64,000 nt of DNA, taken from Lycocorax pyrrhopterus obiensis. Taxonomy: Eukaryota; Chordata; Aves; Passeriformes; Paradisaeidae. Each line of letters opens with the position of its first letter. Position 1 is the stretch's first letter. The notes beneath the pieces were generated by a model. It worked only from the letters and a program-made list of their open reading frames with translations, was not told the origin of the DNA and did not search any database. The DNA lies in assembly GCA_014706295.1 (NCBI GenBank), contig JACSVZ010000038.1:186001-250000 (forward strand), in the 5' to 3' direction. A program made the translations under genes and the position numbers. Shown here one piece after another: positions 41,801 through 57,000 of the stretch.

Positions 41801-42689
41801 TGCTGCCGGATCAGATCCATCTGCATGGAGAACTGGGGGGGCACGGGGGGTGGCATGAGCGGGGCAGGGTCCGGGGGGTGCCCCGTGGCCTGGGAGGAGG
41901 GTGGGGGGGACAGGGGGTGTCCCCCACTGACCGTCTCCACGTGGGGCAGCTCGTCCAGGCGCGTGGCCAGGCTCTGCAGCTGCGCGTAGTACCAGACCTT
42001 CTCCTTCTCCTCCTTCTCGATCTCCCCCAGCAGGAAGCACCTGGGCAGAGGGGAGGACCCCATCAGCACAGCCCCCGGCCCCCCCCAGCCCCCGTTATCG
42101 CCCGGACCCTCACCTCTCGCGGTCCAGCTCCTCCAGCATGCGGAAGGTGGCCCTGCCCAGCTCCCCGGGGCCGTCCCGGTGGGAGGCGGGGGCCGGCGGG
42201 CTCTCCTCGGCGCCGCGCCCGGCGCTCGTCACCTCCGGGGCGAACTTGAGGTTGTAGAGGCTGGTGATGTCCATCTGCAGGGCTGGGGACAGGGACGGCG
42301 GTGTCAGGGTGGGCTTGGCAGGGTCTCCCCCCCCTCCCCACCCTGCCCAGCACCCACCTTTGAGCTGGTCCAGCACCTCCGTCTGCCCCGAGGACACCAT
42401 GACTCGGGCCTCCTGCTCCAGCTTGCCCTGGAGGTGCTTCAGGACCTCCTAAAGCAGGGATGGAGCCGTCGAGGAGGGGGAAATGTGGATGGAAACCCCC
42501 CCTAGCTGGGGGTCTGCGCCCCCCCCCACCCACCGGGCCCGTCCCCACCTTCATGTCCGAGGTCTCATTTTCCAGCTTGGAGAGGTGGTTGGAGTTGTCC
42601 TCCAGCTCCCGCCGGAGGTGGCTGTTCTCCTTCTTCAGCGCCTCCACCTGCCGCACCAGCTGGTCGTACGAGGCGATGGAGCCGGACAT
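32849..42689 (-). CDS. APC2: Adenomatous polyposis coli protein 2
   Basis: Wnt and cytoskeletal scaffold that binds beta-catenin, axin and microtubules, mostly neuronal. Fourteen coding exons sum to exactly 2399 codons (2398 residues; human about 2303): 42549-42689, 42358-42448, 42114-42282, 41932-42040, 41719-41832, 41368-41445, 40169-40249, 39705-40086, 39512-39607, 39277-39416, 39120-39197, 38920-39036, 38501-38715 and the 5.4-kb terminal exon 32849-38234. In order: N-terminal coiled coil (YDQLVRQVEALKKEN), armadillo repeats (LRRYAGMALTNLTFGDV, ILRNLSWRADINSKKVLRE, NACGTLWNLSARSPRDQELL), 20-residue beta-catenin repeats (NFSCASSLSALPLHEHYVQ, PVNFSSAASLSDETL), SAMP-type axin motifs (GTISPSELPDSPGQTMPPSR) and a long basic C-terminal region ending VEKIQA. 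The reading frame is fully intact. The start ATG matches the human position, seven residues before YDQL. Confidence 0.97.
38720..38908. repeat. 63-bp tandem repeat in APC2 intron
   Basis: Three nearly identical copies of a unit of about 63 bp (GGACACACAACCCCTGTCAG... CGCCCCAGG) fill the intron between the exons ending at 38715 and starting at 38920. Confidence 0.92.
40250..41367. repeat. APC2 intron rich in GGCAGGGCTGTGGGTGACAG repeat
   Basis: From about 40550 to 41130 the intron is a degenerate minisatellite of GACAATGGCAGGGCTGTGGG units separated by GTGACAGTGAC or CCATGATGATG variants. It ends with a CpG-rich stretch that holds an X-box-like motif at 41202-41215. Open frames through it are artefacts. 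Confidence 0.85.
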
Positions 42690-42709
42690 CTTCACCTCCT
42701 CCAGCGCCT

Positions 42710-45700
42710 GCGGGGGGGCGTGGGGGTGGGCAGCACCCCGGGGGGCTCCCCAGCACCCTCACAGCCCCCCAGCACCCACCACCCGCCCGGGACCGCGGCA
42801 CAGTGCTGGGCACCCCACCACCCGCACCCCCCGAGCTCTGGAAGAGCCGGTGCCCCCCCAACCCCCCCAGAGGGGTGTCCCCGGCTCGGGGGGGGGGGGG
42901 GGGTCCGGCGCCGCCCCCGCCAGTCAGGGCCCCCCCAGCCCCCGCCAGCCCCCGCCTGGTTCCCACCCTCCGCAGAGCTCCGCTCTGCGCTCCCTTTGTC
43001 TCGCTTTTGTCTTCTCCCGCTCCCAGTCTTCTCCCGCTCCTCTCCCTCCAGCACCGGGGGCAGCTCCGGCCCCTCCGCGGCCCCCCCCGCCCCTCTCTGC
43101 CCCCCCTAAACCCTCTCAGCCCCCCGTGCCCCCCCAGCCACCCCCAGACCCCCCAAACCTCCTCTTGCCGCAGCGCCCGCGGCCGCCCCTCGCACCTGCC
43201 GGGCTGGGGGGGACACACACGACGCTGTCACACGCGGGGAGGGGGGGCCGGGGCCGGGGACCCCTCGCCACCCCCCCAGAGGGTCGGGCCGGCAGCGGCA
43301 GAGCCACGGCCCCGCGGCGCCTTCGTCAGCACCGCGTGTGAGCGGGGGGAGCCGCCAATGGGGGGGCTGGGGGGGTCCCCTCCTCCCCGTTGCTGCCCCC
43401 ACCCCGCACCCCCCCACCACAGCGGGGTCAGGGGCGGCAGCGATCGAATCCCCCCCAGCTCTGACACCCCCAAATCTGCCCCACGGCGGCTCCCTGGGGC
43501 CCCTCTGCTTCTGCAAATCCTTTTGGGGGTCCCAGCACCCCTTTCCAGCCCAGAGGCCCCACCAGGCTGTGGTGGGACCCTGCAAGCCCCCAAGGCCCCA
43601 TCGATGTCCTTCGCGCCCCCAGGAGCCATCCCGACCCCCCCCAAACTGCTCCTTCACCCCTGCACCCCACAGCGGTGGGGGATCCCCCCTCCTGCCCTAT
43701 GGGTCCTGCTGTGGGGTCCCCCCTCGCACCGCCCAGATCTGCCCGTGATTCCCAAGGGACACAAAGACCACCCCCCGGTGTCAATTCCCCCCCCAACTGC
43801 TGAAAATTCCCCCCCCGGGAGAGAAAAAACCCCCGGGAGGACGGGACGGGAGAGGGTGGGGGAGCAGGGGAAGGGTGGAGGTGTGGGATGAGGGATGCGG
43901 GACTGGGGATGCGGGGTGGACAATGAGGGATTCGGGATTGGGAGGGATGCGGGAGGATGGGTGAGGGATGCGAGATGAGGGATGCGGGAATGTGGAATGC
44001 AGGATGATGGACGCGGGATGACGGAGGCAGGGTGAGGGATGATCGGGGTACGGAATACGGGATGCGGGGTGAGGGGTGCGGAGCGGGGGATGTGGAACGC
44101 AGGGTGCCCCGAGAGGGAGGTGGGGTGATGGGTGCGGGATATAGGATGCAGGATAATGGATGCGGGATGCGGGATATGGGATGCGGGATGAGCACGGCCT
44201 GCTGTTGCCATGGCGACAGTGATGGGGGAGCACAGGCGGTTCCCGGCCCTTCCTGAGGACTCAGACGTGGAGGATGGGGGTGTTCAGCCCTATAGCGGAA
44301 AATGGGAGCCAGGGGCTTCCACTGCTCCGGGGGAACACATTCCCCCCTCCCCAGCACCCCAAACCTGTGGGTACCCACCCAACAGCTCAGTCAGGGGGCC
44401 CCACCCCGTAAGACTGGGGTGCTCCAGCTGCCCTCCCAGCGGGGTCAGGGCTGGGATATTCGGGGGGTTGATGGAGGCGGGGGCTGAGCTCTGGCCCCCC
44501 CAGTTCCTGGCAGGGCCGGCTGAGCGCAGGGGCCGCAGCAGCGCCGGGATCTGCAGCCTGCGGGGAGGGGCTGGGGCCGCACCTGCAGCCACGAAGCGGC
44601 GAGACACGGCAGGAAAGGGGAGCCGGGGCTGCGGGAAAGGGGAGCCGGGGCTGCGGGAAAGGAGGGCCGGGGCTGCGGGAAAGGAGGTCCGGGGCTGTGT
44701 GAAGATGGGGCAGAGCTGTGGGCCAGGGCTGCAGCTACTCTCCAGCACCCTGATGGTCACTTTCCCACAGGACCCGGTGTCCTCCCACGGGTTGGATCCC
44801 AGGTGGGGCCGTGGGCTGATCCTGGGGGGATGTGATGGCTCGGGGTCCTGGATGTGTCTCCTCCGACCCCCAAAAGCTGCCCCTCTCTGCTGAGGGCACC
44901 CCAGGACTGGCTGAGGCCGCTGGTGGGGCCTGGATGCATCCAGCAAATTCCTGGCAGGGCAGGTGCTGCAGCAGATGAAGCAGCAGCTGCGCTGCCCAGC
45001 ACACCCCACTGTGAACCACGCTGCCCACCTTGCTCGCTGCCCACCCCACTGCCCGCTGCACTGCCCACAGTGCCCACAGTGCCCACTGCCAACCCTCACT
45101 GCCCACAGTGTCCACAGTGCCCACTGCCAACCCTCACTGCCCACTGCCCTGCCCACGGTGCCCACTGCCCACCACCCCACCGTCCTCCGCATTGCCCATC
45201 GCTGCATTGTCCAGCCCACGGCACCCACCGGCCACTGCTCACCACATGTGATGCCACCTTGGCCTGGGCAGAGCAGGGCAGGGCCTGGGGGGGCCTGGGG
45301 ATCCCCCAAGCTCCCTGCACCCCTCGGCTCACTGCAGCCTGGCAGCAGCTCTGGGGACAGGGCTGGGGACAGGGACCGCGGCCATCAGCCGAGCGCAGCC
45401 ACCTCGCCAAAGCCACAGCTGAGCCCCCGGCCGGCTGCGGCTCCCGGAGCCCCCGGGGACATTAAACAAACAGCGTGTTGTCACCAACTCGGGCTGATCG
45501 ACCCGGCCCCGGGGACCCCCGGCCACAGCAAACCCCCCCTGGGGAGCACAGCCCCCCCACCTCGACCCTGCACACGTGTGGGGGCACACGCAGGGACACG
45601 GGGAGTTGGGATCCATCACCCTCCCCTCGCACAGCACCGACCCCCCCCTGCAGCCCCCGCACAGCACCTGCACACACATCACGGCCTGGGGATGGATGTG

Positions 45701-46696
45701 GGGCCCTGGTGGGGCGAGCATTGGGGTCCCCAACACCCCCAGCACAGCCCCCCCACAATGCAGGGCCTCCCACACCCGCCCCATGCCCCAGGGCACCCGT
45801 GGGAGCCGGCAGGGTGGAACGTGCTCGGGCCAGCAGCCACCTCCCCACCCCCATCCAGGGGTGACTGGGGACACCCCTCCCCGGGGACACGGCACTGGGA
45901 CCCTTGGGGTGCCCCCCGGGTGGGGCTGACGTGCTGGTTTAGAGGCCGAGGTTTTTGAGGGACCGGTTTGGGAGGTGGATTTGGGGTGCGGGTTTGTGGG
46001 GAAGGTTTGGGGTGCGGTTCTGGGTGAGGTTTTGGGGCTCCGAGTCCGGGGCTCAGCCCCAATCCCCGGCCGAGCCCCGCTGGGGGAGCATCGGGAGGGG
46101 GGTCTGCAGGGAGCCGAGCTCGCATCGGGGTGGGGGGAGCTGCTGTCACCCCAGGGAGGACCCCCCCGCCTCGCCCGCAGGATGGGAATAGGGATGGGAT
46201 GGGATGGGATGGGATGGGGATGAAGGTTGATGAGGATGAAGGATGGGGACGGGGGGTGCTGCTCCCTCGTCCCCCCCGCCCGGGGACTCCCCGCCGAGCC
46301 CTGGCATTGTCCGGCCTTTGTCCCTGCAGGATGCGGGGGATAAACGCTGCCCGACCCTCCCGATTCGCCCTGAACCCCCTGATCTGCCCTGAACCCTCCT
46401 GTCCCCCAATATCCCCCCGATGCCCCCGATCCCGCGGGATGGAGCCGCGCCCGCCGCAGGATCCAGCACAGCCAGGGCCGGAGGCACCCCCGCCGCGGGG
46501 AGGGGGCGCAGATCGGGGCCCCCCCGGTGCATCCAACCCCCCGCAAGCCGACACCGCACCCCGATCCCCCCCGGCCCCGCCGCGCAGCCCCCCCCCGCTT
46601 CCCCCCATCCCCGGCGACTGCAGCGGCCGGAGCCGCCGGGACCCGCGGGGGGCTCGGGGGGTGCGCGGGGGTGCGGGGGGCAGGTGCGGCCGTACC
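42710..46696 (-). other. APC2: APC2 first intron
   Basis: This follows from an acceptor at 42709/42710 and a candidate donor at 46695/46696. Structures seen: a polypyrimidine/proline-coding CpG stretch at 42.8-43.3 kb, a GATGCGGGAT repeat (43.86-44.20 kb), a GGGGCTGCGGGAAAGGAG repeat (44.63-44.70 kb), a CCCACTGCCC/CAGTGCCCA repeat (45.0-45.2 kb) and a GGGAT pentamer run (46.19-46.21 kb). No additional gene was recognised. Confidence 0.55.
43860..44200. repeat. GGGATGCGGGAT repeat in APC2 intron 1
   Basis: More than 20 degenerate copies of GATGCGGGAT(G/A) with GAGG and TATGG variants. Confidence 0.85.
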
Positions 46697-46870
46697 TCAT
46701 GCCCGGCGGTGCGGAGCGGTGCGGGGCGGTGCGGGGCGGTGCGGGGCGGTGCGGAGCTGGGCGAGGCTCCGGCGCGGCCCCGAGCAGCCGCATCCCGCCC
46801 CCGCCCCCCCGCTCCCGGTCGGGATTTTCCAGCGGCGCCGCCGCCGCCGTTAGAGGGCGGCACCGGGGGC
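46697..46870 (-). promoter_or_regulatory. APC2: CpG-rich candidate APC2 promoter and first exon
   Basis: Very CpG-dense, with a GCGGTGCGGG repeat. On the minus strand an ATG at 46700 is followed by a donor (ATGAG/GTACGG). If joined to the exon starting at 42709, this ATG opens a six-codon upstream ORF that stops just before the APC2 start. The exon's 5' end was not determined. Confidence 0.45.
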
Positions 46871-48343
46871 TCCCCGCGCTCCCCCCGCGCCCCTCCCAGG
46901 GCTGTGCCGGGCGTGGGGAGACGGGACCCCCAAGGAGGGCTCCGTTCGCCTCCATCCGCCTCTTTTCCAGCCTCCGCAAAAACGCCGGGATCTGCCCCGT
47001 CCCCGTGTCCCGGAATGCACCTGCCGCTCCCGACCGGACCGGTCCCTCCCGACCGAACCGGTCTCTACAGACCGAACCTGCCCCCTCAGACCGAACCGGT
47101 CCCTCCAGACCGAACCGGGGCCCCTCGACCGAACCTGTCCCCCCGGAGCCGCCCGGTGCCGTCCCCGTGTCCTTGGGGAGCCGCCCAGGGTGCGGCAGCA
47201 CCGGCTGAGCCCCGGTGACCCCCCCGGGATGAGCGGGACCCTCACAACGACCCCTCTGCAGCCCATCTCGACCGTGACCGTGGCTTCTGCCATGTGCCCA
47301 GGCCACTGTCACCCACCTCGGTCACTGTCACCCACCTCGGTCACTGTCACCCACCTCCCTGCTAGGGTGTCCCGGCCTCCGGGCATCGCCCCCCGGGGCT
47401 GAGGGCCCCCACACGGCCCCAGCGACCCCAGCCCTGTCCCCCCGCCACCAGCGAGTGTGGGACGAGGACTCTCAAGGTCACGTTGCTTGAACAAAAAGGG
47501 ATCCAGTGCCAGGGGACCTTCCCTAAAGGACAAATGGCCCTGGCACCAGCGGGCACGGGAATGGGATGCAGGGGGTGTGAGACTCAAAGGGCCCCGAGGG
47601 ACCCCTGAGGGATCCCCAAGGGACCCCGGCCAGCAGCAGGGACAAGCCAGGACCACCCTGGGGATAAATGGTCCCTCCACCGATGGTTTCACCGCGGGAC
47701 TTGGCTCTGGTGATGAGCATCGGGTTTCTTGTGCTCAGTCCAGGATCATCCACCTGGGATCAACCCCACTCAGATCACCTCCCTTCCCATCATCCCCCTC
47801 ATCCCTGAGAGCAGTTTCTCCCCCAAAACACATCCCTCCCTCCCAGCCCGAGCTGCAAACCCCCAGATCACCCCCCACCCGCTGCCACTCTGTGATCCCA
47901 GTCACCAAAATCCTTTGGGATCCCAAATTAGGGACGAGAAAATGGTTTGGGGTTTTGACAGCCCGTGATGGGCCTTGGCAGCTCCTGCTGGGACCGAGGC
48001 TGGTTCTGAGCCCTGGGAACCTCCCTACCTCCCCCCAGTTCCACATTTCCACATTTCCGCATTCCCAGTGCTTATATTAACAAATAAAGTTAAATAGATG
48101 GAAATGCTGCAAATATTCAAGTGCCATTCCCCACTTCCCAGCGAAGAGCAAGGAATTTCACTCATTCACTAAACCACATGAAGATGAGCTGTTTGCTGCA
48201 GGTGCCGATGGAAAGCAGTGCCAAAAAAACCTGGGAACACTCAGGAAAACATCCAATCACAGTGGAGTGATGAGTTTAACACACCCCAACCCCCCACCCT
48301 GGGAATGGAGAGGCAGGAGACAGACGGATCCAGGCGGAATTTC
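46871..48343. other. Intergenic between APC2 promoter and RPS15
   Basis: No gene was recognised. There are pentamer-like CCGAACC(G/T)GT repeats (47.03-47.15 kb) and three copies of GGTCACTGTCACCCACCTC (47.30-47.36 kb). A plus-strand AATAAA near 48079 has no associated coding sequence. Confidence 0.5.
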
Positions 48344-48349
48344 TTTATT
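48344..48349 (-). terminator. RPS15: AATAAA poly(A) signal of RPS15
   Basis: TTTATT on plus, 28 bp beyond the RPS15 stop, giving the very short 3' UTR typical of ribosomal protein genes. Confidence 0.9.
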
Positions 48350-48376
48350 TACACTGCCCGAGGCTCCCTCCCGGTG

Positions 48377-50960
<2,584 letters not shown>

Positions 50961-51090
50961 CTTGGCCGGGGCTGCTCGGAAAGGCCGCGCTCGCGCCGGA
51001 AGCGGCGGAACTCGCGAGAGCGGCGGGGGCGGGACGGGCAGGGAAGCAGCGCCCGAGCGGCGCTTCCGCCCTCACTCCCTTAAAGGGGCC
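50961..51090 (-). promoter_or_regulatory. RPS15: RPS15 core promoter with likely 5' TOP start
   Basis: CpG-rich. On the minus strand a pyrimidine run, CCTTTCC, lies about 25 bp upstream of the ATG and fits a terminal oligopyrimidine mRNA start, as expected for a ribosomal protein gene. TCTCGCGAG-type motifs (CTCGCGAGA core) lie just upstream. Confidence 0.6.
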
Positions 51091-53197
51091 GCGCCCGGGG
51101 ACACCGCAGGGACACCGTGGGGACACCCCGGGGACACCCCAGGGACACCGCGGGGACACCGTGAGGACACCCCAGTGACCTGTGTGAGGGACGGAGCCTC
51201 CTCTTCCCCCCTGAACCTGCTCCTCTCGATCCAGGGAAATCTCAGGTTCCCATGGAAACCGCTCCTTCCCGCTGGCCCAAGGTGGGACCCAGCAGTGACA
51301 GGTCACAGTCCCCTGGATGGCACAGCCACATGGGCAGCCTGGGCCTCGCAGCCACTCCGGGCCAGCTCTGAGCATCCCTCATCCTCTTGGAAGCCACCTT
51401 CGTCTTTCACCCGTGGACCTTCATCTTCCCACGGGAGCCAGCGGCTCTCGCGGCTCGGGCTGCGGGTTGAACTGAGGACGCGCCAGGCGTGGCAGAGCAG
51501 AACCGGCTCGTTCGGCACAGGCTGATCCGGTTTGGCCCCCGGCAGGAGGTTCCAGCAGATCTAACAGCCCACACGGACCTTGAAGAGCTGGTTCTGCGCA
51601 GAAGGGATCCAAATCCAAACGCTTTTATCCCAGAAGAGGGTAAAGATGTTGGGTCTCCTCCATTCCACGTGTCCCTGAGGCTCCAGGGTGGTGCTGTACC
51701 ATTTCCACGGCGTTTCACACAACCCGAGGGAGTCGAGGAGGTCTCAGAAATGACACCTGCACAAACATCGCTGGAGCAGCGCCTGTTCCAGCAGGAATTT
51801 TGAGCTCATGGATGTAACAGAGCGAGGAGCAGAGCCTGGATTCAAGCCTGGAGGATTCTCAGCGAACAGAACCAGATCCACACAAAACACAAGATACCCT
51901 CTGAACTGATCCAAGTACTGCCAGGAGCAACCCAGCGACTTCCACATCACAGACGCATCCCAACATCCCCAATTCCACCTTCATGTGAACCATGCAACCT
52001 CATTAACAGTGATTAATTACACCAGAGAGGGCTAACAAGCACAGACACAGCCCCCAGAGAAGGATCCTTGGGCAGGATTTGGGGCTGCCCTTGAGCCAAG
52101 GGACACTTCCACCTCAGACAGTTCCTTTCTCTCGGCTCAACCCCATATTTCAGAGCCAAACCCTGGGGTGACAGTCCAGAAGACCCAAGGCAAAGTTACA
52201 GACGCTGATATCCACTGAAGACGCTGATAAATCCATAAATTACCCAGTTTTCTGCAGTGCCTTGAGCTGAAGGGTGAAGAGCAGCATTTGTGTCACTGCC
52301 ACCAGCACGTGACCCAACACAGGGACAGGCCAAGGCCTTTAGGAGCCCTTCATCAGCCCAGATGGGATCCAAGTTGGAGCCCTTCACCAGGACACATCCA
52401 GTTCAGGTTGGAACCCTTCATCAGGTCAGAGGGGATCCAGATCAGAGCCCTTCACCAGGACACATCCAGTTCAGGTTGGAACCCTTCACCAGCTCAGATG
52501 TGATCCAGTTCAGGTTGGAACCCATCACCAGCTCAGATGTGATCCAGATCAGAGCCCTTCATCAGGTCAGATCCGATCCAAGTCAGAGCTCTTCACCACA
52601 TCAGGTCAGACCCAAGCCAGAGCAAAGCCCTGCACCAGGCTGGATCCAGTCCAGGTTGGAGGATCCTGCACCTGGTTAGATACGCTCCAAGTCTGAGCCC
52701 TTCACCACATCAGGTTAGCTCAAAGCCCTTCACCGGGATGGATCCAACCCAGGTTGGAGGATCCTTCACCACATCAGGTTGGATCAAAGCCCTTCACCGG
52801 GATGGATCCAACCCAGGTTGGAGGATCCTTCACCGGGATGGATCCAACCCAGGTTGGAGGATCCTGCACATCAAGTTAGCTCAAAGGCCTTCACCGGGAT
52901 GGATCCAACCCAGGTTGGATGATCCTTCACCACATCAGGTTGGATCAAAGCCCTTCACTGGGATGGATCTAATTCAGGTTGGATCCATCCCAGTCGGATC
53001 CCATCCAGGCAGGAGTGGCTCCCTGGCTGTGCCACCCGCTGGGGCAGGACACACACAATGACACCACAAAGCTGCCCCCGAGGGAAGGGGACTCCCAGGG
53101 CTGCCAAGGGACTTCTCTGGAAAACCCACACTCACAAAAGCAAAAAAAACCAGAAAAATGGAGACAGGCTGGTGTTTCTAATCCAAAGGTTCTTGTC
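51091..53197. repeat. Intergenic RPS15-DAZAP1, with GGATCCAACCCAGGTTGGA minisatellite
   Basis: No gene was recognised at 51.1-52.3 kb apart from short GGGGACACCGTG repeats next to the RPS15 promoter. From 52330 to 53000 there are about 20 units of 30-50 bp built on CCAGTTCAGGTTGGAACCCTTCACCA, changing to GGATGGATCCAACCCAGGTTGGAGGATCCTTCACC. Confidence 0.75.
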
Positions 53198-53203
53198 TTT
53201 ATT
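53198..53203 (-). terminator. DAZAP1: AATAAA poly(A) signal of DAZAP1
   Basis: TTTATT on plus, 800 bp beyond the DAZAP1 stop on the minus strand. Confidence 0.8.
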
Positions 53204-54002
53204 CAAACCAGGGCTCAGCACTGCTCAGTGCCAAACGCACCAAAACCTTTTTGCCTGAGGGAAATCTACATCTCGACAAGGCCTCCGGAGCCCCGCGGCA
53301 TTCCGAGGGGTGGGAAGCACGGAGCCCAGAGCCAGCGCTCCCCGAGTGCCTCTGTGCGTCCGCAGCTCCTGCGCCTGCCCTGGCCCAGCTCTGCCCCCCC
53401 AGAACAAACAGCAAAATACACTCAGTAGGTTTCTGTCAACTCCCAGAGTTTCGGAACCCTCCGCCCCAGCGCTGCCGTGGGGAGGGAGGGAAGGGCTGCA
53501 GCTCTTCCCCCACCTCCGACAGCGCTCACGGAAACCCTGTTTTAAATTAAAAAATAAGCCAGCATACATAGTAGAAAATTTCTCTTAAAAATTTCACAAT
53601 CTGTAAATGTATATATTTTTTTTTCTTTTAAACATAAAAGTTTACAATATACGGTAAAACAAAGGCTCAGGAAAAATAATTTCAAAAAAAAGAAACCTGA
53701 AGTTTTGAATTAAAGCTGAAGACATTTTTAAAACCCTGTAATTTGAACCAGTGACATTTTCTTTATTTGTGCTGATGGGTTAGAGAAAGGAAAATCTTTA
53801 AAAACTGCAGTCCAAACACCCACAGCTCTGCCTTCAGAAGCCATCTGCCCCCACCCCACCCCCCCCCCCCCCAAAAAAAATTGTTGTTAGGTTTTTCTTC
53901 CATCAAGTAATGTGATTGTCACAAGTTCAGAAGTCTGGGATCCCGGGGGTCAGCTGGTCCCAGAGATCCCTGTGGACAGCACTCCCTGATTGCCAGCCCA
54001 GG
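53204..54002 (-). other. DAZAP1: DAZAP1 3' UTR
   Basis: The UTR includes an AT-rich core (53540-53800) with poly-T and poly-A runs, unlike the GC-rich DNA to its left. No coding sequence was seen. Confidence 0.7.
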
Positions 54003-57000
54003 CTAGCGCCGGTAGGGATGGAATCCTTGCACGTTGTGGTTCTGTCCCCGGCCGAAGCCGCTGCCTCCGGCTGGGGGGCCGCTGGATGGCTGCACCGAGG
54101 GGCCTCCGTAGGGAGGGGGCTGCTGGCTGGGATCAGAGAAACCTTGTCCAAACCCACTCAAGTCTTGTCCATACCCTGGGGAGAAGGGAGAGGCACAGGA
54201 TGAGCTTCCAGGAGCAGCCACAGGCGTGAATCCCACGCTTGGATGCTGCTCCCTCCCGGGAACAACACCCCGGAACAACACTCAGGACAAGCAGCAGCTC
54301 TGGGTTCCTGCAGGGATTCACCTTCCTCACAGAGGAAAAGGGCAAAAAGCAGAAGGGAGCAGGGGTGCAGGAAGGGGGGGCTGTGTTTGGGGTAACCCCA
54401 GCCAGGCTGGCAGTTCAGCCATCTGCTCACAGATTTGGGGTGGCTCACAGCAGGTGCTTGGGAGCAGTTTCATTTTGGGTTGGGTTTTTTATTGGCTAAA
54501 AGCTCTCAGATCCAGCACAGTAAGAGATGTAGCCAGGAAGTTTTCCCTGAAATATCCCAGTGCCTCAGACTGAGGGTGCAGTTGTAAGGTTTCGGCTTTG
54601 CCCACTCAGCTCCATCACCTGGACACTCAAAAACCTTCCTGCACTGAACAGGCAATCCTAAAATTCCCTCTCAAAACACACACAAATATTGGGACCTGCA
54701 CCACAGACCACTCTGGAGTGAGCAGAATTTAGGGATAGGGAAAAAAACAGGTTTTCTTTCCAAGAGAAAATACTGGCTGGAATTCCTGCTACCAACACAA
54801 AATCTACAACTTGATGTAAATTAAGACGATTGAGAAATTGAGAAATTTAATTCGAATTCCCGTAATTAAATATGACTCTTAATCCTGGCATCAGTGCCAG
54901 CCCCTGCTCTGAAAGATGCTATTAAGGCTCCTAATTACCAAGAGCATTTCTGCAGTGCTGCCTCTCTCTGTGCAGGCTTAGAGCAGGTTTAACTCTCTTA
55001 ATCCCAAACAAAGTCTCTTAGCACATCTTCAGCAGTTCAATTTCAAGCTCTGCCTGTCCCTCAGGACTTGCTGGCACTAATGAGCACTAAAACACAGCAA
55101 GCTCAGGCTCTGGGAGCTCCAAATGCTCCTCCTGGCATTTGTTCAGACACAGATAAGCAGACGCCCAAAACTACAACGGAATTGTTTGCCAAGGGGTGAG
55201 GCTGGGAGTGGAAAAACACAAACCTCGAGTTGCTCTCCCTGCACACGGTGCTGCAAACCACAGCTCATCACAGGGCTCAAGTTGTTTGTGACAAAGGAAA
55301 CCCACAGCCCACACCTGCACAGGCACTCAGGACTCTCTGCCTTCCCTGGGTTTGCTCCAGCCCCTCTGCTCCCCCTGGGGCTTGCCAATTGTATGGTTTG
55401 AGTGGTTTTTGAACACAAAATTTATGTGAATTTTGTGTCTCAGAATCTGAGCCCTGATCGATTATCGGGATAAAAAGCCTGGCCAGGCTTTGGGGTGAAC
55501 AGTGGCAGGCACGGCTCAGCTGTGGGGTTTCACCCAGCTGCAGAAGAGCTGCACTGCCCTGACACAAAACCCCAACATCTGAGCCCCATTCCTGCCTCTC
55601 ACCCTCTCCAACAGCCCCAAGGAACACCAGCGAATTTTCCCAGGACCTGCCTGAGGCTCCTCCTCCCTGCTCAGCCTGACCTTGGGAGTGGAGACAAAGC
55701 TTTGGGGTGTGGCCTGCAGGGTGTGGAGCAGAGAAACCCATCCTAGTGAGAGCTGAGGGGACTGCAAGGACAAGCCTCAAGAGCACCCTGCAGGGAGATA
55801 ATTAATTTTTAATTATTTTAAATTAATGTAATTAATGAATTAATTTAATTTTGCAGGGTGAGTGTTAGTGCTGACACTCATCCCAGGTGCATACACAGCA
55901 GCACTGAGGACACTGCCCAGCCTGGGTAAACCTTACAGTGCCTTACACTGATCAGGGAACTCTTTAAAGCCCACAAAGCTTTACACATTTATGTAAATAC
56001 ATGCAAATCAGGGTCACTTCCAGGGATGGGGCAGCCACAGCTTCTCTGTAAAACCCGTGCCAGGGCCTCAGCAGCCTCACAGTGAAGATTTTTTTCCTAA
56101 TATCCAATCTAGACCTCTTCTTTTCCAGTTTGAAGCCATTCCCCTTGTCCTGTCACTACAGCTCCACATGAAGAGTCCTTTTCCATCAAATTCTTCTCCA
56201 TCAGATTCTTCCTAAACTTCCAACACATCACAAACTCTGGCTCCCCACTGCCTGTGCAGGATTTGTACTTTATCGAGTAGGGTTCAACCCCTTCAAAAAG
56301 AGTCTGCAAAGAGCCAACTTCTGGCAGAACAAGAAAAACTTCCTCGAGTCACAAGGGCAAAAACTATCCATGAAATCAACTGTGTTTGTAAGAAACAAAT
56401 GAAAAAACATTTCAAGCTCATCAACATCAGAACCTGCTGCTTTACAAATATATCTCAAAAGCTCATCTTCCTTCGGAGGCTGCTTTACATTGCTGGAACT
56501 ATGAATATTATCTATTTAAATAATTTTTGTGCTCATCTCACAGCAGTTTCTGCAGGAACTTGAGGCAACACTACCACATGGAGAACATGTTCCAGCAGGG
56601 AACAGCCTGCATCCATGGGGCTGCTGCATGAAAAATCCCCTTCACAAGTAAAAACTGACCAATTACAATCCCTTTAAAATAAACCCCATTAGTACAGAGC
56701 TCTTTGGAGAGATCTCTGCAGAGATCTTTGGAGAGCACTGCTCAAAAACAGGGCTGAGAAGAGCAAGATGAGAATGAGAATTCCCTCTGAGGTCCCACAG
56801 GGAGCAGCAGAAATTTTACTCTGGAGCACAGGTATTTGTTTAGCAATTTTAAGAAGAATTTATTTTTTGTAGTACTGTCTGCCTGGTTTAAAATTTGTTA
56901 TCTCAGTGCCTTCTACCTCAAAGTTACCTACAGAGCACAACAAAGCTTTGCACAGAACTCCACCTCCAGAGAGAGGGGGAAGGAATGGGAAAAGGGAGGA

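Noticed and set aside
48079..48084. AATAAA on plus strand as the end of an unknown plus-strand gene
   Set aside because: No coding sequence, promoter or splice pattern leads into it.
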